DNA of 64,000 nt from Pseudomonas rhizophila (GTDB lineage: Bacteria; Pseudomonadota; Gammaproteobacteria; Pseudomonadales; Pseudomonadaceae): positions 1,429,393 to 1,493,392 of the forward strand of contig NZ_CP024081.1 in NCBI RefSeq assembly GCF_003033885.1. The letters are read 5' to 3'. The position numbers and the translations under genes were made by a program. How positions within the stretch are numbered: position 1 is the first letter of the stretch; the number at the start of each line of letters is the position of its first letter. Shown here piece after piece: positions 8,533-17,040 of this stretch. The notes below the pieces were generated by a model that did no database searches, was not told the origin of the DNA, and saw nothing but the letters and a program-made list of their open reading frames with translations.

Positions 8533-9019
8533 GAGGGCTCCCGTCGCGGGGCGACTGTCGAGTAAAAACAGGGCGTGGAGTTATTAACCTGCGGATACAG
8601 CCATGCGTCTACTGTTAGAAATAACAGGTCAAAGGAAGAACACGCGCCATCTGTCGGTTAGTCTGAGCGACCTGTAAAGTCTGACAGTAGACATCGCATA
8701 AAAAACGCTTTAGAGAAGTTTCGAGAGTAATAGATGTCTCTCTGATTAGTGTCCTGACAGAAGAGATGTTGTGATGACTGCAAAGTGACTCCGCATGATC
8801 CATGAACATATTGGCTCAGTAAAAAACGCATGCCCCAGCAGGCTTGAATGGCACCCTCATGCCTATCGCCGGAGGCTTCCACCTCTGACCGGCGCACCCA
8901 GGCAAACTGACCTTTGGTCGGCAGCCCATAGCCGATGCGCGCACCCTGCTAGCGTTAACTAATGGAGGGATGGGGGTAACCGCAGCTTTCATTTCACCCG
9001 CAAGGTGAAGAGGTTGATC
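8533..9019. other. AT-richer intergenic region between divergent genes
   Basis: 487 bases between the halovibrin-like gene and the DUF1326 gene, which diverge. Short open frames here have no ribosome site or recognisable protein. It is AT-richer than its surroundings and must hold both promoters; I could not pick convincing -35/-10 pairs. Confidence 0.5.
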
Positions 9020-9655
9020 ATGACCATCGCCGAATGGCGCATGCAGGGCGTCGAATTCATTGCCTGCAACTGCAATTGGGGCTGTCCCTGTCAATTCGAC
9101 GCGCCACCGACCCATGGCCACTGCCACGCGGTGGCGTCGATGCGAGTGGAACGCGGGTATTTCAATCAAGTGGCGTTGGGAGGCTTGTGTTGGGCCGCCA
9201 CCTTCGCTTGGCCGGGCGCTATCCATGAGGGTAACGGCAGTTGTCAGGTGTTCATCGATGAACGCGCCGACGAGGCGCAACGCCAAGCCCTGCTGACCAT
9301 CCTCTCTGGTCTGGAGAGCGACCCCGGGGCCAACGTGTTTCAGGTGTTCAGCAGCACCATGAGTGAAATGTTCGAACCGCAGTTCGTGCCCATCACCCTG
9401 TCCATCGATGTCGATCAGCGTTTGGCGCACCTGGACATTCCCGGCGTATTGCAGGCCAGCGGCGAGCCGATCCGCAGCCCGATCGACGGTTCACCTCATC
9501 GAGTCCGCCTGTCCCTGCCCAACGGCTTCGAGTTCCTTGAGGCTGAAGTGGCCAGCGGCAGCTACCAGACGCATTCAGCGCTCAAGCTTCAATCCCAGGA
9601 CAGCCATAGCCACCTCGCCCACGTGCATTTCACCGGTCATGGCATAGAGCCGTAA
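9020..9655 (+). CDS. DUF1326 domain protein
   Basis: Soluble protein of 211 residues, function unknown. The N-terminal Cys cluster CNCNWGCPCQF followed by THGHCHA is the hallmark of DUF1326 and looks like a metal-binding site. The ATG at 9020 is preceded by GAAGAGG six bases upstream; the frame also opens at a GTG at 9005 with no ribosome site. The stop lies two bases before the next ATG, so this is a two-gene operon with the DUF2182 membrane protein. This pair recurs in proteobacteria, and the two probably act together, perhaps in metal handling (inference). Confidence 0.85.
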   Translation: MTIAEWRMQGVEFIACNCNWGCPCQFDAPPTHGHCHAVASMRVERGYFNQVALGGLCWAATFAWPGAIHEGNGSCQVFIDERADEAQRQALLTILSGLESDPGANVFQVFSSTMSEMFEPQFVPITLSIDVDQRLAHLDIPGVLQASGEPIRSPIDGSPHRVRLSLPNGFEFLEAEVASGSYQTHSALKLQSQDSHSHLAHVHFTGHGIEP

Positions 9656-9657
9656 AG

Positions 9658-10446
9658 ATGGCAGAACCCCAGGCGGCGGCGCAGAGCAAGCGACTGACAG
9701 GCGAGCAGTTGTTGTTCCTGCTCTGCCTGCTCGCGCTGACCGCCTTGGCTTGGCTGGTGCTGCTGCAGATGGCCCGTGACATGAGTGCGCCGGGCGGCAT
9801 GGCCGATGCGGCAATGGCCGGTATGCTTATGCCCTGGAGCCTGGGCGATGCGCTGCTGATGTTCGCCATGTGGGCAGTGATGATGATCGGCATGATGTTA
9901 CCCAGCGCCTTGCCCATGCTGCTGATCTACCAGCAGATGCTGCGCAAGCGCATGCCGGCACCGCAGCGACACCTGGCCCTGCTGCTGTTCTGCAGCGCCT
10001 ATGGCCTGGTCTGGGTTGGTTTCGCCCTGGGCGCCACGGCGCTGCAGTGGGCGCTCGAGCGGCTGGCCTTGCTCAGTCCGGGGATGCGCAGCAGCAGTAC
10101 CGCGCTGGGCGCCGGCTTATTGCTGGTCGCAGGCATCTATCAGTGGTCGCCAAGCAAGGCGGTCTGCCTTGAGCATTGTCGCGGGCCGCTGCATTTTCTT
10201 CTCGGCTACTGGCGCCCCGGCGTGCTCGGCGGCTGGCGCATGGGGCTGGCCCATGGCGCTTACTGCCTGGGCTGCTGCTGGGCCCTGATGGGCCTGCTAT
10301 TCGTGGTCGGCGTGATGAACCTGCTCTGGGTGGCAGTGATCGGTGCCTTCATCCTGCTGGAGAAGAACCTGCGGCAGGGACTCTGGCTCAGTCGTATCTG
10401 CGGTGTGTTGTTACTCGGCTGGAGCCTGTGGCTGCTGCTGGGCTAG
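9658..10446 (+). CDS. DUF2182 integral membrane protein
   Basis: Inner-membrane protein of 262 residues with about six to seven predicted helices. It shows the family motif MWAVMMIGMMLPSALPM, rich in Met, and conserved cysteines in VCLEHC and YCLGCCW. The family is annotated as predicted metal-binding; transport or insertion of a metal, possibly copper, is inference from the Met/Cys content. It begins two bases after the DUF1326 stop. A REP pair follows it, before the convergent HAD gene. Confidence 0.85.
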   Translation: MAEPQAAAQSKRLTGEQLLFLLCLLALTALAWLVLLQMARDMSAPGGMADAAMAGMLMPWSLGDALLMFAMWAVMMIGMMLPSALPMLLIYQQMLRKRMPAPQRHLALLLFCSAYGLVWVGFALGATALQWALERLALLSPGMRSSSTALGAGLLLVAGIYQWSPSKAVCLEHCRGPLHFLLGYWRPGVLGGWRMGLAHGAYCLGCCWALMGLLFVVGVMNLLWVAVIGAFILLEKNLRQGLWLSRICGVLLLGWSLWLLLG

Positions 10447-10454
10447 GCTAAACC

Positions 10455-10547
10455 TGTGTGGGAGCGAGCCTGCTCGCGATTGCGATGGATCAGCAGGCAT
10501 TGATTTAACTGACACACCGCAATCGCGAGCAGGCTCGCTCCCACAGG
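10455..10547. repeat. REP inverted pair (REPIN)
   Basis: GTGGGAGCGAGCCTGCTCGC and its complement, about 35 bases apart, between convergent genes. The arms extend into a shared ATTGCG, giving a long stem if transcribed. Confidence 0.85.
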
Positions 10548-10550
10548 GGC

Positions 10551-11204
10551 TTATTTCCAGGTATGAATCGGCCACCCGGCCGATTCGGCATGGGCCTTCA
10601 ACACCGCATCCGGGTTCACCACATGGGGATAATCCACCCGCTGTAGCAGCGGCAGGTCGTTGCGCGAGTCGGAATAGAAACTTGCGCCCTCAAGGTTTTC
10701 TTCCTCGGCATCCAGCCAGTCCAGCAGCCGTGCGATCTTGCCTTCGCGATAGGTCAGGGTGCCGACGGTCTTGCCGCTGTACACCCCATGACTCACCTCA
10801 AGCTCAATCGCCAGGATCTCATCGATGCCCAGCCGTTCGGCAATCGGCTTGACCAGGTGCGTGCCGGAGGCGGAGATCACCAGGATCCGGTCACCGGCCT
10901 TGCGGTGTTCGGCGATGGTTTTGGTGGCGTCGCTGAAGATGATCGGTTCGATGAAGTCTTCCACCCACGGCGTCACCAGGTGTTCGATTTCTTCCGGGGT
11001 GCGGCCGATCATCGGTTCCAGGCTGAAGTCCATGTATTCTTCCATGCGCAGCTTGCCGTGGCTGTAGGCGTCCATCAGCTCATTGTTGCGACGCATGAAC
11101 GACTCTGGATCGACCCAGCCCAGGCGCCCCATCTGCTCGCTCCAGAGGGTGGCGCAATCGCCGTGGATCAGGGTTTCGTCCAGATCAAAAATTGCCAGGG
11201 CCAT
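10551..11204 (-). CDS. HAD-superfamily (subfamily IB) phosphatase
   Basis: Cytoplasmic phosphomonoesterase of the SerB-like HAD-IB group, 217 residues. Motif I is FDLDETL (Asp nucleophile and Asp acid/base), motif II is ISASGTH, and motif IV is YSDSRNDLPLL. The substrate is not readable from sequence. It is the last gene of the ABC/phosphohydrolase operon, 46 bases after the ATPase stop, so it may dephosphorylate the imported compound or the product of the operon's other hydrolase. A phosphoserine phosphatase proper (SerB) is less likely given this context. Confidence 0.85.
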   Translation of the reverse strand: MALAIFDLDETLIHGDCATLWSEQMGRLGWVDPESFMRRNNELMDAYSHGKLRMEEYMDFSLEPMIGRTPEEIEHLVTPWVEDFIEPIIFSDATKTIAEHRKAGDRILVISASGTHLVKPIAERLGIDEILAIELEVSHGVYSGKTVGTLTYREGKIARLLDWLDAEEENLEGASFYSDSRNDLPLLQRVDYPHVVNPDAVLKAHAESAGWPIHTWK

Positions 11205-11250
11205 CAGCGCATTTCCCTTTTCAAAATCAACTTCAAAATCAATAAAGCCA

Positions 11251-12240
11251 TCAGGCTACCTCACACAGCGCCGTCGAATCGATGGAAAGTGACAGTCGTG
11301 TGCCATCGGGGTGCAAATCGGCGGCGGAACGATTGAGCACGTCGACCACCAGCTCTACGCCGCGAGCCTCGACCCGGTAGCGGATCACGTTGCCCAGCAG
11401 GCTGTGGCTGCGGATCAGGGCATCGGGCTCGCCGCTGCGGCTCAGTTCAATGGCCTCCGGGCGAATGGCGATGCGACCGATCACTGGCCGTTGCAGCAGT
11501 TTGCTGGCGCTGTCGGCGTCCAGCAGGTTGTAGTTGCCGATGAAGCCGGCGGCAAAGACATCGACCGGCGCAGTGTAAAGGGTTTCGGCATCGCCGCTTT
11601 GTACGATCTTTCCCTGGTTCATCAGGAAAATCCGGTCGGACATGGTCAGCGCTTCTTCCTGATCGTGTGTGACGAAGATCGTGGTCAGGCCCAGTTCGCG
11701 TTGTATCTGTCGGATCTGCTCGCGCAAATGTTTGCGAATCCGCGCATCCAGGGCCGACAGCGGCTCGTCCAGCAGCAACAGGCGCGGGCGGGTCACCAGG
11801 GAGCGGGCCAGGGCCACGCGCTGGCATTGGCCGCCGGAAAGTTGATGGGGGTAGCGAGCGGCGAAGTCGTGCAGCTCCACCAGCCGCAAAATATCCAGTA
11901 CCCGTTGGCGGCTGTCCTCGGTCGCAACCTTTTGCATGCGCAGGCCGAAGGCGACGTTCTGTTCCACGGTCATGTTGGGAAACAAGGCGTAGCTCTGGAA
12001 CACCATGCCGATCCCGCGCTTCTGCGGGCTCAGCGGGACGATGTCCTGTCCGTCCAAAAGGATCTGTCCGGCATCCACCGCGGTCAGGCCGGCAATGCAG
12101 CGCAGCAGTGTGGACTTGCCGCAGCCGGAAGGGCCGAGGAGGGTGACGAACTCGCCCTTGTGGATTTCGCAATTTATGTCGCTGAACACCGGTGTGCCGG
12201 CATAGCTTTTTTGCAGGTGTTGGACGCTGACGTAGCTCAT
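11251..12240 (-). CDS. ABC transporter ATP-binding protein (Fe3+/polyamine/phosphonate type)
   Basis: Cytoplasmic ATPase of 329 residues. Walker A GPSGCGKST, signature LSGGQCQRVALARSL, Walker B LLLLDEP followed by LSALD, and H-loop VTHDQEEA are all intact. A C-terminal TOBE-like regulatory region (RPEAIELSRSGEPDA onward) places it in the group that serves ferric, polyamine, thiamine and aminoethylphosphonate importers. Its ATG overlaps the stop of the upstream permease (ATGA, 12237-12240), so they are coupled. The substrate is inferred from the neighbouring phosphatases, not from this protein. Confidence 0.92.
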   Translation of the reverse strand: MSYVSVQHLQKSYAGTPVFSDINCEIHKGEFVTLLGPSGCGKSTLLRCIAGLTAVDAGQILLDGQDIVPLSPQKRGIGMVFQSYALFPNMTVEQNVAFGLRMQKVATEDSRQRVLDILRLVELHDFAARYPHQLSGGQCQRVALARSLVTRPRLLLLDEPLSALDARIRKHLREQIRQIQRELGLTTIFVTHDQEEALTMSDRIFLMNQGKIVQSGDAETLYTAPVDVFAAGFIGNYNLLDADSASKLLQRPVIGRIAIRPEAIELSRSGEPDALIRSHSLLGNVIRYRVEARGVELVVDVLNRSAADLHPDGTRLSLSIDSTALCEVA

Positions 12241-13037
12241 TGGCTTTTGTCCTTGTTCAAGATGTTGGCCGCCCAGGTCAGGACCAGTACGAAGAAGAAG
12301 TAGGAAATCACCAGCGCACTGGTGAAGTGACCGCTGCTGTTGCGCATGTTGTTCAGGTACACCTGCAGGGTTTCATAGCGAGTGCCGACGAGAATGTTGG
12401 CAAACACGAACTCACCGAACAGAAACGAGAAAGACAGCAGCAACGCCACCATCAAGCCCTTGCGCAAGTTCGGCAGTACCACCAGCAAAGCCGCCTGGAA
12501 CGTGCTGGCGCCGAGCAGTTGGGCGGCGTCCATGAGGTCGCGCAGGTTGATGGCTTGCAGGTTGTTGGTGATCGCCCGATACATGAATGGCAGGGCAACG
12601 GTGAAGTAGCAACCGATCAGGATCCACGGCGTGCCCACCATCGCCAGCGGCCCGGAACCGTAGAGTTGCAACAGCCCCACTGAAGACACTACCGGCGGCA
12701 CCGCGAAGGGCAGCAGGATGAGGATGTTCATCAGTGCGTCGAGCTTTGGAAAGTGGTAATGCACCACAAACAGCAGGGGCAGGATCAGCACCACGGACAG
12801 CACCAGCGCCCCGACGCAGACGATCAGCGATTGACCGAAGGCGTTGAGAAAACGCGGATCGCTCCACAGCTGCACGTACCACTTGAAGGTGAAACCGCTG
12901 GGCAGCACGGTGGCCGACCAACTGCTGGCGATGGAGTAGATCAGCGTGCCGGCCAGGGGCAACAGCAGGATGGCGAACAGCAAATACACCACCAGCCGAT
13001 GATAGAGCCCGGCAGAGCTCGATTCAGCGCGAGACAT
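12237..13037 (-). CDS. ABC transporter permease (second)
   Basis: Inner-membrane permease of 266 residues with about six helices. A binding-protein-dependent transport motif lies in the C-terminal half, near DLMDAAQLLGASTFQAALLV followed by LPNLRKG. It overlaps the first permease gene (13024-13037) and the ATPase gene, forming a tight importer operon. The family is that of ferric/putrescine/2-aminoethylphosphonate permeases. Confidence 0.9.
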   Translation of the reverse strand: MSRAESSSAGLYHRLVVYLLFAILLLPLAGTLIYSIASSWSATVLPSGFTFKWYVQLWSDPRFLNAFGQSLIVCVGALVLSVVLILPLLFVVHYHFPKLDALMNILILLPFAVPPVVSSVGLLQLYGSGPLAMVGTPWILIGCYFTVALPFMYRAITNNLQAINLRDLMDAAQLLGASTFQAALLVVLPNLRKGLMVALLLSFSFLFGEFVFANILVGTRYETLQVYLNNMRNSSGHFTSALVISYFFFVLVLTWAANILNKDKSQ

Positions 13038-13860
13038 GGTAGCTCCTCTTGAGCAGCAACTGATGGACGACGGTCACCAGGGTCATCAGCGCCACCAGCA
13101 CCACGGCCAGGGCGCTGGCCATGTTCGGGTCAAGGGAGATGTCCCCGGAGACCATGGCGGCGATGCGAATCGGCAGGACGTTGAAGTTACCGGTGGTTAG
13201 CGCATACACCGTGGCGTAGGCACCGAGCGCATTGGCCAGCAGGATCACGAACGTGCCCAGCAGCGCCGGGGTCAGCACCGGCAAGCCGATGTGCCGCCAG
13301 AATTGCCAGCCGTTGGCGCCCAACAGCGCAGCGGATTCGCGCCAGTCCTCGCGCAGCGCGTCGAAGGCCGGGTAGAGCAGCAGTACGCCCAGGGGAATCT
13401 GGAAGTAGGTGTAGAGGATGATCAGCCCGGTTTTCGAGTACAGGTTGAAATCTTCAATGATCCCCGCCTGTTTGAGCATGATCGTGATGCTGCCGTTGAA
13501 CCCCAGCAAAATGATGAAGGCGAAGGCCAGGGGCACGCCGGCGAAGTTGCTGGTCATGTTGGCGAAGGCGTTGACGAAGTTGCGCAGGCGCGAATCGACC
13601 CGACGCAGGGAATAGCTGCCGAGCACGGCGATGATGATGCCGAACACGCTGGACCAGAAACTGATTTCCAGGCTGTGCTGGATCGCCTGGCGGTAGAACT
13701 TCGAACTGAAAATCTTGCTGAAATTGGCCAGGCCCCAGCCGAACTCTTCCGATTCCAGGCTGTTGACCAGCACCCAAAGCAGCGGCGCGATCTGGAACAC
13801 GATGAAGAAAATCGCGAAGGGCACCAGGCACAACGCTGCCAGCCATTTGCCGCGCGTCAT
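13024..13860 (-). CDS. ABC transporter permease (first)
   Basis: Inner-membrane permease of 278 residues starting MTRGKWLAAL at 13860. The frame continues upstream to 13935, but that part overlaps the phosphatase gene and is not hydrophobic. About six helices are visible, with an EAA-type loop near WRESAALLGANGWQFW. It begins five bases after the phosphatase stop and overlaps the second permease by 14 bases, so it is one transcript with both. Confidence 0.9.
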   Translation of the reverse strand: MTRGKWLAALCLVPFAIFFIVFQIAPLLWVLVNSLESEEFGWGLANFSKIFSSKFYRQAIQHSLEISFWSSVFGIIIAVLGSYSLRRVDSRLRNFVNAFANMTSNFAGVPLAFAFIILLGFNGSITIMLKQAGIIEDFNLYSKTGLIILYTYFQIPLGVLLLYPAFDALREDWRESAALLGANGWQFWRHIGLPVLTPALLGTFVILLANALGAYATVYALTTGNFNVLPIRIAAMVSGDISLDPNMASALAVVLVALMTLVTVVHQLLLKRSYHVSR

Positions 13861-13865
13861 GGCAT

Positions 13866-14672
13866 TCACTTGAGTAACTCCTGGCAATAGGGTTTGTCGT
13901 GGGCAACGCCGAGCAACTGGCAAATGGTGCCGCACAGTTCAGTCTGCCGGGGGGCGGCGTTGGGGTTGAGGCTGAAGCCGTTGCCCAGCACAAATAGTGG
14001 CACTTCCCGTTCTTCAGCCAGCAGGCCGTTGTGGGAGCGGTCGTTGTTCATGCCGTGGTCGGATGTCACCAGCACCTGGTATCCGGCGTCGAGCCAGGCT
14101 TGCAGGTAAACCGCCAGGTTGATGTCGGCCGAGCGGGCGCTGTTGCGGTATTGCGGGGTGTCGAGGCCGTGCTTGTGGCCGGCATCGTCGATGTTCATGG
14201 GGTGCACCAGCAAAAAATTCGGCAGGTAGCGCTGACGCAGGTGTTCGGCGTCGGCAAACAGATGAGAGTCGGGGTAGTGGTCATTCCAGTAGAAATGCCC
14301 GTATTGAATCGGCAGCTCGGGGTTGTCGGTATGACGATCGCGACCGGCCACGAACGGCGAAGCGTTGTACAGCTCGCTGACCCAGTGATAGGCCGCGGCT
14401 GCCGTACTCAAGCCGCCTGCGGTGGCGTAGTGGAAGATGCTGCGCTGGTTCGACAGGCGCGAGACATTGTTGTGCACGATCCCGCTGTCGAGGGGCACGA
14501 CGCCGGTCAGAATGCATTCATAGAGCGGACGGGACAGGGCGGGCAGTTCACATTCCAGTGTGTAGAGCGCCGCGCGTCCTGCGCCGACATAGGCCTGCAA
14601 ATGCCCCATGGCATGCCGGGCGACCTCGTAGTTGAGGCCGTCGAGCACCACCAGGATGACGTTGTGCTTCAT
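13866..14672 (-). CDS. Alkaline-phosphatase-superfamily phosphohydrolase
   Basis: Predicted metal-dependent phosphodiesterase or phosphatase of 268 residues in the nucleotide-pyrophosphatase/phosphonoacetate-hydrolase fold. Metal and catalytic motifs are present: VVLDGLN (Asp), a likely Ser nucleophile in ELPALSRPLYE, NIDDAGHKHG (Asp, His), TSDHGMN (Asp, His) and SHNG (His). There is no signal peptide, so it acts on the compound after import. It lies between the binding-protein gene and the permeases. Together with the HAD phosphatase it suggests sequential hydrolysis of a phosphate ester or phosphonate. The homologue I recall is PA3250. Confidence 0.8.
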   Translation of the reverse strand: MKHNVILVVLDGLNYEVARHAMGHLQAYVGAGRAALYTLECELPALSRPLYECILTGVVPLDSGIVHNNVSRLSNQRSIFHYATAGGLSTAAAAYHWVSELYNASPFVAGRDRHTDNPELPIQYGHFYWNDHYPDSHLFADAEHLRQRYLPNFLLVHPMNIDDAGHKHGLDTPQYRNSARSADINLAVYLQAWLDAGYQVLVTSDHGMNNDRSHNGLLAEEREVPLFVLGNGFSLNPNAAPRQTELCGTICQLLGVAHDKPYCQELLK

Positions 14673-14740
14673 GGGTAGCGGGACTCCGGACAGATACCAG
14701 GAAACTCGGATTCACCAGGGACCTGATGTGGAAGCCAGCT

Positions 14741-14850
14741 TCTGTGGGAGCCGAGCTTGCTCGCGATGAAGGCGACACGGTTCAGCTGCAAGACCGTGTC
14801 ATCGTTCATCGCGAGCAAGCTTTGCTCCCACAGTGCTCGCTCCCACAATT
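14741..14850. repeat. REP cluster, three partial copies
   Basis: A REP copy (GTGGGAGCCGAGCTTGCTCGC), an inverted copy at about 14808-14833 with an extra T, and a third truncated copy immediately after. They sit inside the operon between the binding protein and the phosphohydrolase, where they may lower downstream expression relative to the binding protein. Confidence 0.75.
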
Positions 14851-14885
14851 GGATCTCCAGTGGATTTCCAGCGGGAGCTATTGCC

Positions 14886-15953
14886 TCACTCCATATTGAT
14901 GATCACTTCTTCCTGCCACTTCTGCGGCAGTGTCTTGGAGGTCTTTTCCCACGCATCCGCATCCTTGATCGGGGTCACGCCTTTGTACTGTTCGTTGGGC
15001 AGCAACTTGGCCTTGACCTCTTCAGGCAAGGTCAGGTGCTCGGCGCGGATCGGACGGGCGTTGCCCTTGGCCAGGTTGATCTGACCGGCGTCGCTGAAGA
15101 TGTATTCGCGAGCCAGTTTGGCGGCGTTCGGGTGCTTGGCGTATTTGTTGATGATGGTGGTGTAGCCGGAGATGACCGAGCCGTCGGATGGAATCAGTAC
15201 GACGTAATCATCCGGGTTGGCCATCTTGGCCTTGTAGCTCAGGCCGTTGAAGTCCCAGACCACGCCGACCTCGACTTCACCTTTCTCCATGGTGGCGATG
15301 GTCGGGTTGGCCATGGACAGACGCCCTTGCTTGGCGATCTCGGCGAACATCAACAAGGCCGGTTGAACGTTTTTCTCGTTGCCGCCATTGGCCAGGGCCG
15401 CTGCTAGCACGCCGTTGGCGGCTTGGGCGGCGGTGCTCACGTCACCAATGGAAACCTTGTATTTGCCGGTTTTCAGGTCAGCCCATTTGGTTGGCACTTC
15501 GGAGCCGTGCAACAGCTTCTTGTTGACGATGAACGCAATGGTGCCGGTGTAGGCCAGGGCCCAGTTGCCGTCCTTGTCCTTGGCCCAGTCTGGAACCTGT
15601 TCCCAGGTGCTCGGCTTGTAGGGTTGAACCACGCCTTGCTTGACCGCGATCGGGCCGAAAGCTGCGCCGACGTCACCGATATCGGCGCTGGCGTTGTCTT
15701 TCTCGGCGGCGAACTTGGCGATTTCCTGGGCCGAGCTCATGTCGGTGTCGATGTGTTTCAAGCCATAGATTTTGGCCAGGTCATCCCAGGTGGCTTTCCA
15801 GTTCGCCCAGTCATCGGGCATGCCGACGCTGTTCACGGTGCCTTCCGCTTTCGCAGCGGCTTCCAGTGTTTTCAAATCGGTGTCAGCGGCCATGGCAACA
15901 GTGCACATGGCAATGGTCGAGCCTAACAGTGATGCCAGGAAAAACTGTTTCAT
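14886..15953 (-). CDS. ABC transporter periplasmic substrate-binding protein
   Basis: Periplasmic binding protein of 355 residues with a clear signal peptide (MKQFFLASLLGSTIAM, cleavage after AMA). It belongs to the ferric/spermidine/2-aminoethylphosphonate binding fold (family II), judging by SADIGDVGAAFGP, ALAYTGTIAFIVNKK and VVWDFNGLSYKAKM. I cannot name the ligand. It is the first gene of the operon, facing away from the GntR regulator, with an operator-like TGGTCTAGGTCA 46 bases upstream of its start. The REP cluster separates it from the other operon genes, as is common for strongly expressed binding proteins. Confidence 0.85.
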   Translation of the reverse strand: MKQFFLASLLGSTIAMCTVAMAADTDLKTLEAAAKAEGTVNSVGMPDDWANWKATWDDLAKIYGLKHIDTDMSSAQEIAKFAAEKDNASADIGDVGAAFGPIAVKQGVVQPYKPSTWEQVPDWAKDKDGNWALAYTGTIAFIVNKKLLHGSEVPTKWADLKTGKYKVSIGDVSTAAQAANGVLAAALANGGNEKNVQPALLMFAEIAKQGRLSMANPTIATMEKGEVEVGVVWDFNGLSYKAKMANPDDYVVLIPSDGSVISGYTTIINKYAKHPNAAKLAREYIFSDAGQINLAKGNARPIRAEHLTLPEEVKAKLLPNEQYKGVTPIKDADAWEKTSKTLPQKWQEEVIINME

Positions 15954-15998
15954 CCGAAGCTCCTATGGGCGTTTTCAACGCTGCGATTGCGGTTGTGT

Positions 15999-16010
15999 TG
16001 GTCTAGGTCA
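15999..16010. promoter_or_regulatory. GntR/UTRA operator-like site, binding-protein side
   Basis: TGGTCTAGGTCA, close to the TGGTNTAGACCA operator I recall for PhnF/HutC-type GntR proteins. It lies 46 bases upstream of the binding-protein ATG. Confidence 0.5.
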
Positions 16011-16275
16011 GCAATACCTGAGCCAATGTAGGCGAGCCCTGTGACATTTTGATGTCGGTGCAGGAGATGCCGGCATGTGCCAGGCTGGGGCAAAGTGGCT
16101 GCCAACTAAGCGTAGACCATGGTTAACCGGCTGATCTGCAAGGACTTGGCCGCTAACTTGCAGGATGGCAATGAACCGTTCGGCGGTTCTGTCATCTACC
16201 AGTCATGTGCAGTGCCTAGGCTTGCAAGCATGAGAAACGGATGGATGCTCCATCGATTTCGCCCCGAAAGAGTGC

Positions 16276-16287
16276 TGGTCTAGTCCA
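16276..16287. promoter_or_regulatory. GntR/UTRA operator-like site, regulator side
   Basis: TGGTCTAGTCCA, a near palindrome and a second copy of the site at 15999. It ends 14 bases before the GntR start codon, a position suited to autorepression. Confidence 0.5.
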
Positions 16288-16301
16288 GATAGGTAACGTT
16301 G

Positions 16302-17033
16302 ATGCGCATCGAGACAACCAAAGCGGTGACAACCATCGGGCAAGTCCTGCAGGAGCAGCTCGACCATGGCTTGCTGCCGCCCGGTAGCAAGTTGCCGGCC
16401 GAGCGCAAGCTCAGTGAATTGTTCGGCACCACACGCATCACCGTGCGCGAAGCGCTGTTGCAGCTCGAAGCCCAGGGGCAGATCTATCGCGAGGAGCGCC
16501 GTGGCTGGTTCGTCTCGCCGCCACGCCTGGCCTATAACCTGATGCAGCGCAGCCATTTCCACGCCATGGTGACTGCCCAGGGGCGAGTGCCTTCCACTCA
16601 AGTGATCTCGGCCCGTCTGCAGCCGGCTTCGGCAGCAGTGTGTGCCTGGTTGCAATTGCCGGCACTGTCCAGTGTGATCCAGATCTGCCGCGTGCGGCGT
16701 ATCGATGAGCGGCTGGTGCTGTATGTCGAGCACTACCTGAACCCGCAGTACTTCCCGGACATCCTCGAATTCGACCTCAATCAGTCCATCACCGAGTTGT
16801 ACGCCCGTCATTACGACTTGCACTACGGCCGGGTGAAGTTCGAGATTGTGCCCACCTCGCTACAGCCTGAAGCGGCGGCGGCGTTGAAAGTCTCGGTTGG
16901 CAGCCCTGGCTTGCGGATTGCCCGGGTCAATTATGACCAGCATCAGCGGTTGATCGATTGTGACCTGGAGTTCTGGCGTCACGATGCGATTCACGTGGGG
17001 GTGGACGTGCCGGAACAACCGTCGGCTGCCTGA
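16302..17033 (+). CDS. GntR-family regulator with UTRA domain (HutC/PhnF group)
   Basis: DNA-binding regulator of 243 residues. The winged helix (about residues 8-70) shows LPPGSKLPAERKLSELF, FGTTRITVREALLQLEAQG and YREERRGWFV, the GntR signature. The UTRA ligand domain (about 85-235) follows with RVPSTQVISARLQPAS and LYVEHYLNPQYF. I chose the ATG at 16302, with AGGTAA five bases upstream, over the TTG at 16299. It diverges from the transporter operon, and both promoters carry a TGGTCTAG-type palindrome, so it probably represses the operon and itself until an imported ligand binds. The ligand is unknown. Confidence 0.88.
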   Translation: MRIETTKAVTTIGQVLQEQLDHGLLPPGSKLPAERKLSELFGTTRITVREALLQLEAQGQIYREERRGWFVSPPRLAYNLMQRSHFHAMVTAQGRVPSTQVISARLQPASAAVCAWLQLPALSSVIQICRVRRIDERLVLYVEHYLNPQYFPDILEFDLNQSITELYARHYDLHYGRVKFEIVPTSLQPEAAAALKVSVGSPGLRIARVNYDQHQRLIDCDLEFWRHDAIHVGVDVPEQPSAA

Positions 17034-17040
17034 GGTGAGG

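Noticed and set aside
11311..12303. 330-codon plus-strand open frame across the ABC ATPase
   Set aside because: Antisense shadow; the opposite strand has intact Walker A, signature and Walker B motifs.
14741..14850. Attachment site or transposon end beside the phosphohydrolase gene
   Set aside because: The repeats match the REP family seen throughout the window; no flanking duplication or transposase.
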